This document shows, piece by piece, positions 24,419 to 32,726 of a stretch of 64,000 nucleotides of DNA (positions within the stretch are counted from its first letter, which is position 1; each line of letters opens with the position of its first letter). The DNA lies in the NCBI RefSeq assembly GCF_028867935.1, contig NZ_JAPQNS010000003.1:310001-374000 (forward strand). Reading direction: 5' to 3'. The position numbers and the translations under genes were made by a program. The DNA is from Flavobacterium sp. SUN052. GTDB lineage: Bacteria; Bacteroidota; Bacteroidia; Flavobacteriales; Flavobacteriaceae. Under the pieces are notes generated by a model, which ran no database searches, had not been told where the DNA came from, and worked only from the letters and a program-made list of their open reading frames with translations.

Positions 24419-25573
24419 CTATCCGCCAACTTCAAAAAACCGTACGTCGGCTTTGACCGATTCCAACAGTTGGCGGGTGCGTTCGGGGCGGGCATCGGTA
24501 ATAAATAACTGGCCAAAAGTATCACGCTCCATTAGCTCGATCAGTTTGCCAATACGTCGGTCGTCGAGTTTGTCGAAGATGTCGTCTAACAACAAAATGG
24601 GCTTGATCTTTTTTTCGGCCTGCAACTGATCGAATTGGGCCATTTTGAGAGCAATCACGAATGTCTTTTGCTGGCCCTGTGAACCGAACTTCTTAAGTGG
24701 TATCGGACCTGCATCCCGGCTTGCAATTGTAAACAGATAATCGTCTTTGTGAACCCCCATTGTGGTTCGTTGCAATACTGCGTCGCGCCGACGAAAATGC
24801 CGGAACTCTTCCCTGAAGCCCGGCTTACCCACCTCCGATTCATAGGTAATATCAACCCCCTCTCGGGCTTCACTCATAAATGAATAATGCCGACAGAAAG
24901 CAGGTAAGAACTCCTGCACAAACCGCTGGCGTCGGTCGTGGATACGCTCGGCCAAATCGAGTAGCGGTTCATCATAGGTATCGAGGAGGTCATTATCAAT
25001 CTGAATTCCGGAACGCCGGTCCGAATCAGCAAATAGTTTAAGCAGACTATTACGCTGTTTCAAAACTTGCTGATAGGCCAGATAATTGCGCAGATAGTCG
25101 GGGTCAAGTTGCGAGAGTACACCATCAAAAAAATGCCGCCGGTCTTCGGAGTGTTCGCGAACAAGGTCGGTGTCGTTGGGAGCCATTAGCACAACGGGGA
25201 ACCGACCAATGTGCTCGCTGACGCGCTCATACGGTTTTTTGTCGGCTAAAACGGTTTTGCGCTGCCCCTTTTGCAGGCTAATTGTAATCTGAACGGATGG
25301 CGAGTGCCGGTGGGGTTCGGGTTCACTGTCAGGAGTAAGCTCCGTGATTACAAACGATCCATCAATGATAAAAAAATCAGCCTCGTGGTTGATGTTCAGC
25401 GTATCCTGACTGTGGAATGCACTTTTAGTTAGTGACAAAAAATAGACAGCGTCAAGCAGGTTGGTTTTGCCACTTCCATTGGGCCCTACAATCACATTCA
25501 CCTGCCGCCCAAACTGAAATCGAGCGTCTTCGTAGCTTTTGAAATTCGTAAGGCTGAGTTTTTCTAAATGCAT
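24419..25573 (-). CDS. recF: DNA replication and repair protein RecF
   Basis: 384 residues from the ATG at 25573 (MHLEKLSLTNFKSYEDARF). Walker A GPNGSGKTN at ~34, then LLDAVYFLSLTKSAF; the ABC signature region GSQGQQKTFVIALKMAQF at ~305; Walker B PILLLDDIFDKLDDRRI at ~335; D-loop and a closing FITDARPERT. These are the RecF blocks in order. RecF with RecO and RecR loads RecA at gaps. In Cytophagales recF commonly stands apart from dnaA/dnaN, as here. A -7 box TAACTTTG (plus 25648-25655, minus strand) lies about 75 bases upstream. Confidence 0.96.
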   Translation of the reverse strand: MHLEKLSLTNFKSYEDARFQFGRQVNVIVGPNGSGKTNLLDAVYFLSLTKSAFHSQDTLNINHEADFFIIDGSFVITELTPDSEPEPHRHSPSVQITISLQKGQRKTVLADKKPYERVSEHIGRFPVVLMAPNDTDLVREHSEDRRHFFDGVLSQLDPDYLRNYLAYQQVLKQRNSLLKLFADSDRRSGIQIDNDLLDTYDEPLLDLAERIHDRRQRFVQEFLPAFCRHYSFMSEAREGVDITYESEVGKPGFREEFRHFRRRDAVLQRTTMGVHKDDYLFTIASRDAGPIPLKKFGSQGQQKTFVIALKMAQFDQLQAEKKIKPILLLDDIFDKLDDRRIGKLIELMERDTFGQLFITDARPERTRQLLESVKADVRFFEVGG

Positions 25574-25647
25574 CAATAAGATTCGATAATCGTTTTATGC
25601 TTAATTTCGCGCCGTTATTCGGCCATCGTTCCCTGCTTATTAAGCAA

Positions 25648-25655
25648 CAAAGTTA
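25648..25655 (-). promoter_or_regulatory. Candidate -7 box for recF
   Basis: On the minus strand TAACTTTG matches TAnnTTTG. No TTG was found at the expected 19-21 base spacing, so support is partial. Confidence 0.35.
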
Positions 25656-25764
25656 CCCAAAGCCCTGTTCCGCTAATACTGATTCAGGAACAGTAACTTC
25701 AGAAGTATAAAGTCAACAAAAAGCGGCCTTAAACGCCGGTTAGCCAGCATACGAAACAACCACT

Positions 25765-26781
25765 ATGGCAAGCAAAAAGCAGGCACCCGCCAAAACCCAG
25801 CATCCGAAAGAGCGGTACATGTACTGGTACGAGTCGATGCAGTTGCAACGGAAATTTGAAGAAAAAGCAGGTCAGCTCTATGGCCAGCAGAAAATCAAGG
25901 GTTTTTGTCACCTTTACATCGGGCAGGAAGCCTGTTCGTCGGGGTCTTATTCGGCCCTGACCAAAGACGATAAGTGGATCACGGCCTACCGCGACCATGG
26001 TATCCCTCTGGCCCTCGGCTCTGATCCCAAAGCGGTTATGGCTGAGTTGTTTGCCAAACAAACGGGTTCCTCAAAAGGGAAAGGGGGCTCCATGCACATC
26101 TTCGACAAATCGGTGAACTTTGTGGGTGGTCACGGTATCGTGGGCGCTCAGATTCCGATGGGGGCTGGGATCGCTTTTGCCGAAAAGTACAACAAGACCA
26201 AAAACCTTTGCATCTGTTTCTTCGGAGACGGAGCCACGCGGCAGGGGGCCCTTCACGAAGCCTTCAACATGGCAATGACCTGGAAGTTGCCAGTCATTTT
26301 TGTGGTTGAAAACAACGGCTACGCCATGGGAACATCAGTAGCGCGGACCTCGAACGTAACCGAGCTGTACACCCTCGGCGAATCGTACGATATGCCATCG
26401 GAACCTGTTGATGCAATGGACGTTGAAGCGGTTCACGAAGCAGTAAGCCGGGCTGCTGAACGCGCTCGCGCTGGCGACGGGCCAACGTATCTGGAATTCC
26501 GTACGTATCGCTACCGGGGACACTCTATGTCGGACCCGCAGAAGTACCGCACCAAAGAAGAAGTGGAGCAGTATAAGCAGCGCGACCCGGTAGAATCGGT
26601 GAAGGCAAAAATTCTGGAACTGGGCCTGGCTACCGAAGAGGAACTAGCTGCAATTGACCAGAAGATTAAAGCGACTGTAGACGAGTCGGTTAAGTTTGCT
26701 GAAGAGTCGCCTTATCCACCTGCTGAAGAAGCGTTCAAAGACGTTTATATGCAGAAGGATTATCCGTATCTGATGGAATAA
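25765..26781 (+). CDS. pdhA: Pyruvate dehydrogenase E1 component, alpha subunit
   Basis: 338 residues. Thiamine-diphosphate enzyme motifs: GQEACSSGSYSAL, TAYRDHGIPLALG, GKGGSMHIFDKSVNFVGGHGIVG, then the TPP/Mg site GDGATRQGALHEAFNMA with VENNGYAMGTS. The phosphorylation-loop region TYRYRGHSMSDPQKYRTKEE is conserved. It converts pyruvate to hydroxyethyl-TPP and acetyl-dihydrolipoamide together with E1-beta. No E1-beta or E2 gene is next to it, so the complex is encoded at dispersed loci, which is common in this phylum. Convergent with the next gene at 7 bases, with no hairpin between them. Confidence 0.95.
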   Translation: MASKKQAPAKTQHPKERYMYWYESMQLQRKFEEKAGQLYGQQKIKGFCHLYIGQEACSSGSYSALTKDDKWITAYRDHGIPLALGSDPKAVMAELFAKQTGSSKGKGGSMHIFDKSVNFVGGHGIVGAQIPMGAGIAFAEKYNKTKNLCICFFGDGATRQGALHEAFNMAMTWKLPVIFVVENNGYAMGTSVARTSNVTELYTLGESYDMPSEPVDAMDVEAVHEAVSRAAERARAGDGPTYLEFRTYRYRGHSMSDPQKYRTKEEVEQYKQRDPVESVKAKILELGLATEEELAAIDQKIKATVDESVKFAEESPYPPAEEAFKDVYMQKDYPYLME

Positions 26782-26788
26782 GATTAGG

Positions 26789-27337
26789 TTAGATTTCTTT
26801 CGGAATCTCCAACTGCCTGGCGTAATGCGCCGGGCAGTTTGCGTATATACGACCTAGCAGCGTGTTTATATCGTCCAGGAATTCGATATGGTAATCGGAG
26901 TCGAGTTTCAGGAGTTTTTTTAGCACCTGATCGGTGCGTTTAGCGATGTATTGAGCGCATTTGTCGGTGCGGGAGTTGTAGGTCCGAAGCTGATCAGGGC
27001 GTTCCTCGAAAAAACTGTTGAGCATATACAGGCCAAGTTCAACTTCGCCGTACTTGTCCTTGGTCACTTTCAGGTGCCGGGTTATGTAGCCGCTGATTGT
27101 GCGCATATCCATCATAATCCAGCCGGCCGAATCCTGTTTCAGCCGAACCGTTCGGTCAATGAACTCCCGAATAATAAGCCGCCGTTCGTCTACGGTTTGG
27201 CCGTGTTCGATCAATTCAAACTCAAGCCGCTCCACCAACAGGGCATCTTTAGCGACTAATTTAAGCAGTAGTTTATCCTTTTCCTTTTCAGGAAGCCGCG
27301 TAATGGCGTGTTTCAGGTCGGGAGTAATTGCGGGCAT
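26789..27337 (-). CDS. Conserved protein of unknown function (deoxyuridine/helical-bundle-like)
   Basis: 182 residues. MPAITPDLKHAITRLPEKEKDKLLLKLVAKDALLVERLEFELIE is a helical, highly charged start, and the rest is also predicted helical (DERRLIIREFIDRTV, DMRTISGYITRHLKVTKDKYGEVELGLYMLNSFFEE, CAQYIAKRTDQVLKKLLKLDSDYHIEFLDDINTLLGRIY). No signal peptide or membrane segment. I do not recognise a named family. The sequence reads like a cytoplasmic all-helical protein conserved in Cytophagales; no function is assigned. Confidence 0.65.
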   Translation of the reverse strand: MPAITPDLKHAITRLPEKEKDKLLLKLVAKDALLVERLEFELIEHGQTVDERRLIIREFIDRTVRLKQDSAGWIMMDMRTISGYITRHLKVTKDKYGEVELGLYMLNSFFEERPDQLRTYNSRTDKCAQYIAKRTDQVLKKLLKLDSDYHIEFLDDINTLLGRIYANCPAHYARQLEIPKEI

Positions 27338-27347
27338 GTTTACAACG

Positions 27348-27510
27348 AACAGGTGTCAGCTAACAGCCAACAATTTTTCAGAGGTAGTTGGTATTTCTGG
27401 CACGAACTATAGCTGTAAAAGTACATACTGAATCCATACGATGAACAGTAAGTAGTGATGTACTGTTTTCTAGGTAGTCACTAGCTGATTGCTGTTGGCT
27501 GATAACTGTT
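27348..27510. repeat. Inverted-repeat element of the ACTG-rich family in a divergent promoter gap
   Basis: Arms at 27348-27367 (AACAGGTGTCAGCTAACAGC) and 27491-27510 (GCTGTTGGCTGATAACTGTT) are inverted repeats with 17 of 20 matches. They fill the gap between the divergent genes at 27337 and 27520. Composition resembles the element inside the permease gene at 31757-31862. The right arm ends 9 bases before the epimerase ATG. Confidence 0.55.
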
Positions 27511-27519
27511 ACTTGTAAA

Positions 27520-28440
27520 ATGACCATACTTATTACAGGAGGGACTGGCTCAATTGGCCGCCGACTCGTTGAACTGTTACAGGCCAAAGGCTATTCTGTT
27601 TCTTTGTTGAGCCGTTCTAACAAACCCGTTCCAGGTGTTCAAGTGTATCAGTGGGACGTAAAAACAAATCAAATTGATACGCAGGCTATCGCTAACGCCG
27701 ATGCCATTATTCATCTGGCTGGAGCAGGTATTGCCGACGAGCGGTGGTCGGATTCCCGCAAACGTGAAATTCTTGAGAGCCGTACTCAGTCAACGGCTTT
27801 GCTGGCTCAGGCGCTTCAACGAACACCTAACCAGGTCCGTACGTTTGTGTCGTCGTCGGCTATTGGCTACTACGGGGGGGATACCGGCGACCGACCGGTA
27901 ACCGAATCAAGCCCGGCTGGGACAGATTTTTTAGCTCAGGTGACACGGGCCTGGGAGCGGTCGGTGGATGAAATTGCGGCCATCAAAACCAACAGCCTTC
28001 CTATTCGTACCGTTCGTATTCGCACGGGTGTGGTACTGACCATGGCAGGTGGTGCCTTGCCCAAACTGGCTCAACCGATTCGATTAGGAGCTGGTGCGCC
28101 TATAGGCACGGGACAACAATATATTTCCTGGATTCACGTGGACGATATTTGCCGGATGTATATTCAGGCCCTCGAAACAGAGTCGTGGCAGGGGGCTTAC
28201 AATGGTGTTGCTCCCGGTCCTGTTACCAACGAGGAGTTGACTCGCCAAATTGCTGATGTGTTGAACCGTCCACTGATTTTGCCCAGGATTCCGGCATTCG
28301 CCATCAAATTGGCTTTCGGCGAACTTGCTGTCACGGTTTTAGGAAGTAGTCTGGTGCTAAACAAACGAATTGCCAATGAGACTACATTCCAATACCAGTT
28401 TCCGAAGTTGAAAGAGGCTCTAGAGGATTTGTTGCTGTGA
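27520..28440 (+). CDS. TIGR01777-family NAD-dependent epimerase/dehydratase-like protein
   Basis: 306 residues. Extended short-chain dehydrogenase fold: MTILITGGTGSIGRRLVELL nucleotide-binding start, DAIIHLAGAGIADERWSDSRKREILESRTQST (the TIGR01777 signature region), FVSSSAIGYYGGD with the Tyr of the active site, and a C-terminal DUF1731-like domain (WIHVDDICRMY, PVTNEELTRQIADVLNRPLILPRIPAFAIKLAFGE). Related to YfcH and SulA. Substrate is not known. Confidence 0.92.
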   Translation: MTILITGGTGSIGRRLVELLQAKGYSVSLLSRSNKPVPGVQVYQWDVKTNQIDTQAIANADAIIHLAGAGIADERWSDSRKREILESRTQSTALLAQALQRTPNQVRTFVSSSAIGYYGGDTGDRPVTESSPAGTDFLAQVTRAWERSVDEIAAIKTNSLPIRTVRIRTGVVLTMAGGALPKLAQPIRLGAGAPIGTGQQYISWIHVDDICRMYIQALETESWQGAYNGVAPGPVTNEELTRQIADVLNRPLILPRIPAFAIKLAFGELAVTVLGSSLVLNKRIANETTFQYQFPKLKEALEDLLL

Positions 28441-28501
28441 CGAAACCGTATTTTTTCTTGGAATCATACTAGTTGACCTCGTCAATACTGTAACTTCGGC
28501 A

Positions 28502-28509
28502 TATATTTG
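28502..28509 (+). promoter_or_regulatory. -7 box for the thiolase gene
   Basis: TATATTTG, an exact TAnnTTTG match, lies 42 bases before the ATG. The nearest TTG (28473-28475) is 26 bases away, longer than usual, so the -33 element is uncertain. Confidence 0.45.
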
Positions 28510-28550
28510 GCATATAGTAGTATGCACGCATACCAACAAGCTAATCAATC

Positions 28551-29759
28551 ATGACAGACGCTTTTATCTATGACGCCGTTCGGACCCCGCGTGGTCGCGG
28601 CAAGAGCGATGGATCGCTCCACGATGTGCAGCCTATTCAGCTCCTGACCAGCGTTTTGGTGAACCTGCGCGATCGTAATAACCTCGATACCAGTTTAATC
28701 GATGACGTGATTATGGGTTGCGTTACGCCCGTAGGCGAGCAAGGTGCCGACATTGCCCGGACGGCAGTGCTCGAAGCGGGTTATGCCGAATCAGTAGCCG
28801 GGGTACAACTGAACCGGTTTTGTTCGTCGGGTTTAGAGGCTATCAACATGGCTGCTGCTTACGTTATGTCGGGGCAGGTAGATGCTATAATAGCCGGTGG
28901 CGTGGAGTCGATGTCGCGAGTGCCGATGGGAACCGATGGCGGGGCTTTGTTTATGAATCCTCAGATTGTGGCCCGGCATAATGTAGTTCCACAGGGTATT
29001 TCGGCCGATCTTATTGCTACTAAATACGGCTACTCGCGTGCTGATGTAGATGCGTTTGCGGCTGAGTCGTACCGACGAGCGGTGGAGGCTCAGGCGAACA
29101 ATCGATTTGAGAAGACGCTGGTACCGCTTAAAGACGAAATTGGCATTACCGTTTTGGACCGCGACGAGGGCGTTCGGCCTGGAACCACAGCAGAAAGCCT
29201 GGGTAAACTAAAACCTGCTTTTGAGATGATGGGACAAATGGGCCTCGACGCGCTGGCACTGCTGAAATATGCGGAATACAACAAGATAAACCACGTTCAC
29301 CATGCTGGCAATTCGTCGCAAATTGTAGACGGCTCGGCGGGGGTGTTGATTGGCAGTAAAGAATTTGGCGAGAAAGCGGGGCTAAAACCACGCGCCCGTA
29401 TCAAGGCCTTCGCTATTGTAGGTTCAGAACCGACCATCATGCTTACGGGGCCAATTCCAGCCGCTCGTAAAGTGCTGAAAAAAGCGGGCATGAACATCAG
29501 CGACATCGATTTGTTTGAGGTTAATGAGGCTTTTGCCGCCGTACCGATGCTGTTTATGGAGGAACTGGGCGTCGACCACAGCCAGGTAAACGTCAATGGT
29601 GGGGCCATTGCACTGGGGCATCCGCTGGGAGCCACAGGCGCAATTATCTCTGCTACACTTTTAGACGAAATGGAGCGCACGGGCAAGCAATTCGGCCTGT
29701 CGACGCTTTGTATTGGTGGGGGAATGGGCATCGCCACGATTTTCGAGCGGGTTAAATAG
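28551..29759 (+). CDS. Acetyl-CoA C-acyltransferase (thiolase)
   Basis: 402 residues. Thiolase family with all catalytic elements: nucleophilic Cys in [14 protein letters not shown] (~90), [12 protein letters not shown], the C-terminal His block [18 protein letters not shown] (~355) and the last Cys in [15 protein letters not shown] (~388). It cleaves 3-ketoacyl-CoA in beta-oxidation or works in the reverse direction; the FadA/3-ketoacyl-CoA thiolase grouping is more likely than acetoacetyl-CoA synthesis from the sequence around [25 protein letters not shown]. No fadB-like partner is adjacent. A 12-bp hairpin follows. Confidence 0.94.
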   Translation: MTDAFIYDAVRTPRGRGKSDGSLHDVQPIQLLTSVLVNLRDRNNLDTSLIDDVIMGCVTPVGEQGADIARTAVLEAGYAESVAGVQLNRFCSSGLEAINMAAAYVMSGQVDAIIAGGVESMSRVPMGTDGGALFMNPQIVARHNVVPQGISADLIATKYGYSRADVDAFAAESYRRAVEAQANNRFEKTLVPLKDEIGITVLDRDEGVRPGTTAESLGKLKPAFEMMGQMGLDALALLKYAEYNKINHVHHAGNSSQIVDGSAGVLIGSKEFGEKAGLKPRARIKAFAIVGSEPTIMLTGPIPAARKVLKKAGMNISDIDLFEVNEAFAAVPMLFMEELGVDHSQVNVNGGAIALGHPLGATGAIISATLLDEMERTGKQFGLSTLCIGGGMGIATIFERVK

Positions 29760-29762
29760 AGG

Positions 29763-29791
29763 ATAGGAACGCGGATTATCCGCGTTCCTAT
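29763..29791. terminator. Hairpin between convergent thiolase and permease genes
   Basis: 12-bp perfect stem ATAGGAACGCGG (29763-29774) / CCGCGTTCCTAT (29780-29791) with loop ATTAT. No strong T run follows, so it may act as a weak bidirectional terminator. Confidence 0.7.
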
Positions 29792-29798
29792 TCAACTA

Positions 29799-31085
29799 TC
29801 ATAAGATCCGCCGATTATTATGCCGGAACATATCGGGCCAGGCGCCAAGCGGATCTAAAACGACAACTCGGGCGTTGGGCAGCTCTGGTAGCCACAGAGA
29901 TTTGTTCTGAGCAGATGGCCAGACCAATTGGCGATAAATTTCGCGCCCACTGCCGTCTAAAACTACCAACGGCATCGCGTCGGCCGGAAGTTGTGGCGTG
30001 AGAGTGCCGAATCCATTATCGACCCATTTACTGCTGTTTAATTTTACAATAATGCCGTCGCCTGTACGGGCAATATTGTCAATTGAGGCATCAAATACGG
30101 GTCGTTCAGTAAGGTATGCGGTTAGAAAATGGAGCGAATCGGGTAGAGCGTTTGCCAAGTGTTGCACAAAAGCTGCCGAGGTGAGTGAAACCGGTTTTCC
30201 TGCATGAGCTATTTGCCCGGCTTCTGCCGAACGGAAAAATTGTCCGATACTCAGACTAAGCGGTTTATCGCCCCATACCTCACCGATGCTACTGAACATC
30301 AACGCTCCTCGGTCGCGTTCAACATAAGACAACCCGCTTGATTGAGCCAGAGTTGGTTCAAAGGCAGCTGCTAAACGGCGTTGCTGTTCGTAATGTTTGC
30401 TGCGTTGGGCCAGTCGCTCGCGGAACTTATCTGCTCCAAAGTGCTCCTTCACGGCTTGCAACGCCAGATATTCTACCAAACTATTTTCGACGAGACCAGA
30501 CCCCGGTGCAAATTGAGGATTTGTCCATTGTTTCAAGACTTCACGGGTAGCTACGTAAAAGAGGTAATCCAACTGGTTCGGGTGGCGCATGTCGGCCATC
30601 CAGCCTTCGGTTTCAGTCAGGCGAATTTGACCCGGGATTGAGCGAGTGTTTTCTAGGGTAGATGGTACTTCGGTCAGGGTGAGTTGCTTGTAGGGGTATG
30701 GCCCAAAGAGAGTCGTACCTCGCCGGAGAGCATCCGAAACCGCATTCTGCCAAATCGCGACAGTTTCCTCATGGTGGTAACGAATGATAAGTGCAATCGT
30801 CCTTTGGCCAACTTTTACAGCCAATGTTTTTGTTTGCAGAACCTGCGGTTCGGTAGCTGCCCAGGCTTGTTTAGTTTGACTGAGCAATACCTCTTTATTA
30901 TCAAAATGCTGTTGGCCGATAAACAATTGCCCTAGTGCAAGCAACATAGCAAAGCCACTTAATGCTACCGTATAGTGCCACGAAAAGTGCTGTTTCAGTT
31001 GGTGGACGCGTTCAGAAAAAGTTACAATAACACCCCGATTGTACCCCAACAACGCTATTGTTACGAATAGTCCGGCTGTAGCCAT
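29799..31085 (-). CDS. C-terminal part of an ABC-2 permease/M1-peptidase-like protein, separated from its front half by a TGA
   Basis: 428 residues as a separate frame starting with ATG at 31085, but in the same frame as the upstream gene, from which it is divided only by TGA at 31107-31109. The join reads YGAFSLA, stop, WTFAGVWMATAGLF, which continues a membrane helix, so the ATG at 31085 is likely internal. Two hydrophobic helices lie near the start, then a large periplasmic domain related to gluzincin peptidases. At the usual HExxH site the sequence is TREVLKQW (30531-30545 covers REVLK): Glu is kept but both His are replaced (R and K). The third-ligand region VENSLVEYLALQ retains Glu. Peptidase activity is therefore not expected. 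The gene is probably either a split pseudogene or a sequencing error. Confidence 0.7.
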   Translation of the reverse strand: MATAGLFVTIALLGYNRGVIVTFSERVHQLKQHFSWHYTVALSGFAMLLALGQLFIGQQHFDNKEVLLSQTKQAWAATEPQVLQTKTLAVKVGQRTIALIIRYHHEETVAIWQNAVSDALRRGTTLFGPYPYKQLTLTEVPSTLENTRSIPGQIRLTETEGWMADMRHPNQLDYLFYVATREVLKQWTNPQFAPGSGLVENSLVEYLALQAVKEHFGADKFRERLAQRSKHYEQQRRLAAAFEPTLAQSSGLSYVERDRGALMFSSIGEVWGDKPLSLSIGQFFRSAEAGQIAHAGKPVSLTSAAFVQHLANALPDSLHFLTAYLTERPVFDASIDNIARTGDGIIVKLNSSKWVDNGFGTLTPQLPADAMPLVVLDGSGREIYRQLVWPSAQNKSLWLPELPNARVVVLDPLGAWPDMFRHNNRRIL

Positions 31086-31106
31086 CCAGACTCCCGCAAA
31101 GGTCCA

Positions 31107-32726
31107 TCAAGCTAAGCTAAAAGCTCCATAGCCAGTTAGTTCTGAATACGAATCTGTCCCCGGCAACCATCCGTAAAGCCACTGCCCCGCCGATGCATAA
31201 CCGAAGCGAGGTGCGAGTAGCACTACCATTAGCAACACCACTGAGACGACATGGCTCGCTAGTCGGTGGTTTATCAGAACAGCTACTGAAAATGCCAGTG
31301 AGATCCATTGACTGTAGCTGAGAAGAGCATCTAAGCCAAAATCAAGAGCGTAGAGTTTCCAGTCAATTGAGTGCGATCCGATCAGCAGCTGGATTACAAC
31401 ACTTGTTGCAGTCAGTGATAAAGCTACTAAAACCGCTATACCAATCATCGCGACTAGTTTGGCTAGCATGATTACCGCAGTGGAGGTTGGTGTTGAATCG
31501 TAGATGGGCCAGATATCCACCGTTCGCTCTCGGAAGATTAATTCACCTGAAAAAACCATCAGAAACAGGCCCACATAAATTGCCAGTGGCTCGCGGAGGG
31601 CAGTCAGCTGGGCCGTTGTGAGCAGCATTGGAAAGTCAGCGTTGGTGTTGAGAACGGTAACAAATATTACCAGCAATAGAACTAAGAAAGCTACTACAAC
31701 TTGAAAAGCGGTCTGCTTGACCAAACCCAAAAACTCATGCCGAGCGAGAAGCAACCAACAGGGAACAGTGAGTGGTGAGCAGCTGACAGTTGATGGGAGA
31801 TAATTAGAAATACTGTTCACTGTTGTCTGCTCACTGTTGACTGAAACACTGTTAACTGCCTTACGTCCACTAAACCTCATAAACGAAAAATGCCGCTCGG
31901 CTTGGGCGATCAGCCCGAACGATAAGCCCAACCAAAGCCCCCTATTAATAAACAACATGGCTGGATATTCTAGATAACCCACGTTTTTGTTAGTAATAGA
32001 CATCAGTGTCACTCCATCGCGCACCATACCGACCCCAAATGGATCGAGTAGTAGCACTAAATCAGCGGGTAAATCGTCGCCAACGGATAAGCTTGACAAT
32101 AAGAAATACAGCACCATTGCGAACATGGCGATATAAGCGCCACTCATCTGGCGGGTAAAAACCGTAGCCGAAAAGGTAATGCTGACAATGATGAACAGGT
32201 TCTGAACGAGCAACGTAAAGAACCCGTCGAGTAGTTGCCCAATTGGAATAGGACCGGTAATGCCATCGACAAAAAGCGGTACGGCTAACGTGCCAAGTGG
32301 GTAGGCCAGTGCCAATACGAAAACTGATAGTAACGTTCCGAGCAGTTTGCCGAGAAAATACTCACGGTCGGCAACGGGGGTGGCATAGGCGTAATCAGCA
32401 ACTTTGTATTCGAGGTCTTTGGTCAGCGCCTGACCGGCCAGCAAACAAGCAACTACGGTCAAAATGAGCCCCGGCGAGGCCAGCACAAGGTAAGCATTGG
32501 CCGCAGCATTGAGCCACACCAACCGACTGCCAAACTGATTCTGAGCACCCAGCCCGTACCAGATTCCCTGTCCAAAAATGAGCAATGCATACAGCCACGT
32601 AATGGGCCTGGCAAACTGATACCGAAACTCAAAGCGGATGAGATGTAGAAGTAACAAGAGCGTAGGTCGTTTAGGGATTGAGTGGCCGCTGTTGCTGCGA
32701 GACGCTGCAATATAAACGGTTGCCAA
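31107..32726 (-). CDS. ABC-2 type permease, N-terminal part of a gene interrupted by TGA
   Basis: 539 residues with at least ten hydrophobic helices in two blocks (about residues 35-275 and 325-535), as in ABC transporter permease/M1 aminopeptidase fusions (FEFRYQFARPITWLYALLIFGQ, EFLGLVKQTAFQVVVAFLVLLLVIF, GELIFRERTVDIWPIYDSTP). No ATG fits the N-terminus; the TTG at 32726 directly follows the lysC stop in the same frame, and the true start may be a later TTG. Residues ~286-320 (rich in NSVSVNSEQTTVNS-type Ser/Asn/Thr) come from an interspersed repeat lying in frame between the two helix blocks. The frame ends at TGA 31107-31109, and the next codons carry on the protein. No ABC ATPase gene is in the window. 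Confidence 0.75.
   Translation of the reverse strand: MATVYIAASRSNSGHSIPKRPTLLLLLHLIRFEFRYQFARPITWLYALLIFGQGIWYGLGAQNQFGSRLVWLNAAANAYLVLASPGLILTVVACLLAGQALTKDLEYKVADYAYATPVADREYFLGKLLGTLLSVFVLALAYPLGTLAVPLFVDGITGPIPIGQLLDGFFTLLVQNLFIIVSITFSATVFTRQMSGAYIAMFAMVLYFLLSSLSVGDDLPADLVLLLDPFGVGMVRDGVTLMSITNKNVGYLEYPAMLFINRGLWLGLSFGLIAQAERHFSFMRFSGRKAVNSVSVNSEQTTVNSISNYLPSTVSCSPLTVPCWLLLARHEFLGLVKQTAFQVVVAFLVLLLVIFVTVLNTNADFPMLLTTAQLTALREPLAIYVGLFLMVFSGELIFRERTVDIWPIYDSTPTSTAVIMLAKLVAMIGIAVLVALSLTATSVVIQLLIGSHSIDWKLYALDFGLDALLSYSQWISLAFSVAVLINHRLASHVVSVVLLMVVLLAPRFGYASAGQWLYGWLPGTDSYSELTGYGAFSLA
31757..31862. repeat. ACTG-rich palindromic repeat inside the permease reading frame
   Basis: The segment contains units like AACAGTGAGTGGTGAGCAGCTGACAGTT on one side and several ACTGTT/ACTGTTGACTG units on the other, forming an imperfect inverted repeat. 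It matches in style the intergenic elements at 9511-9545 and 27348-27510 but here is translated without a stop as a ~35-residue Ser/Asn/Thr-rich loop. Confidence 0.55.

Noticed and set aside
31757..31862. CRISPR-like array because of repeated short units
   Set aside because: Units are irregular, have no constant spacers and no cas genes are nearby; the segment is a palindromic interspersed repeat.
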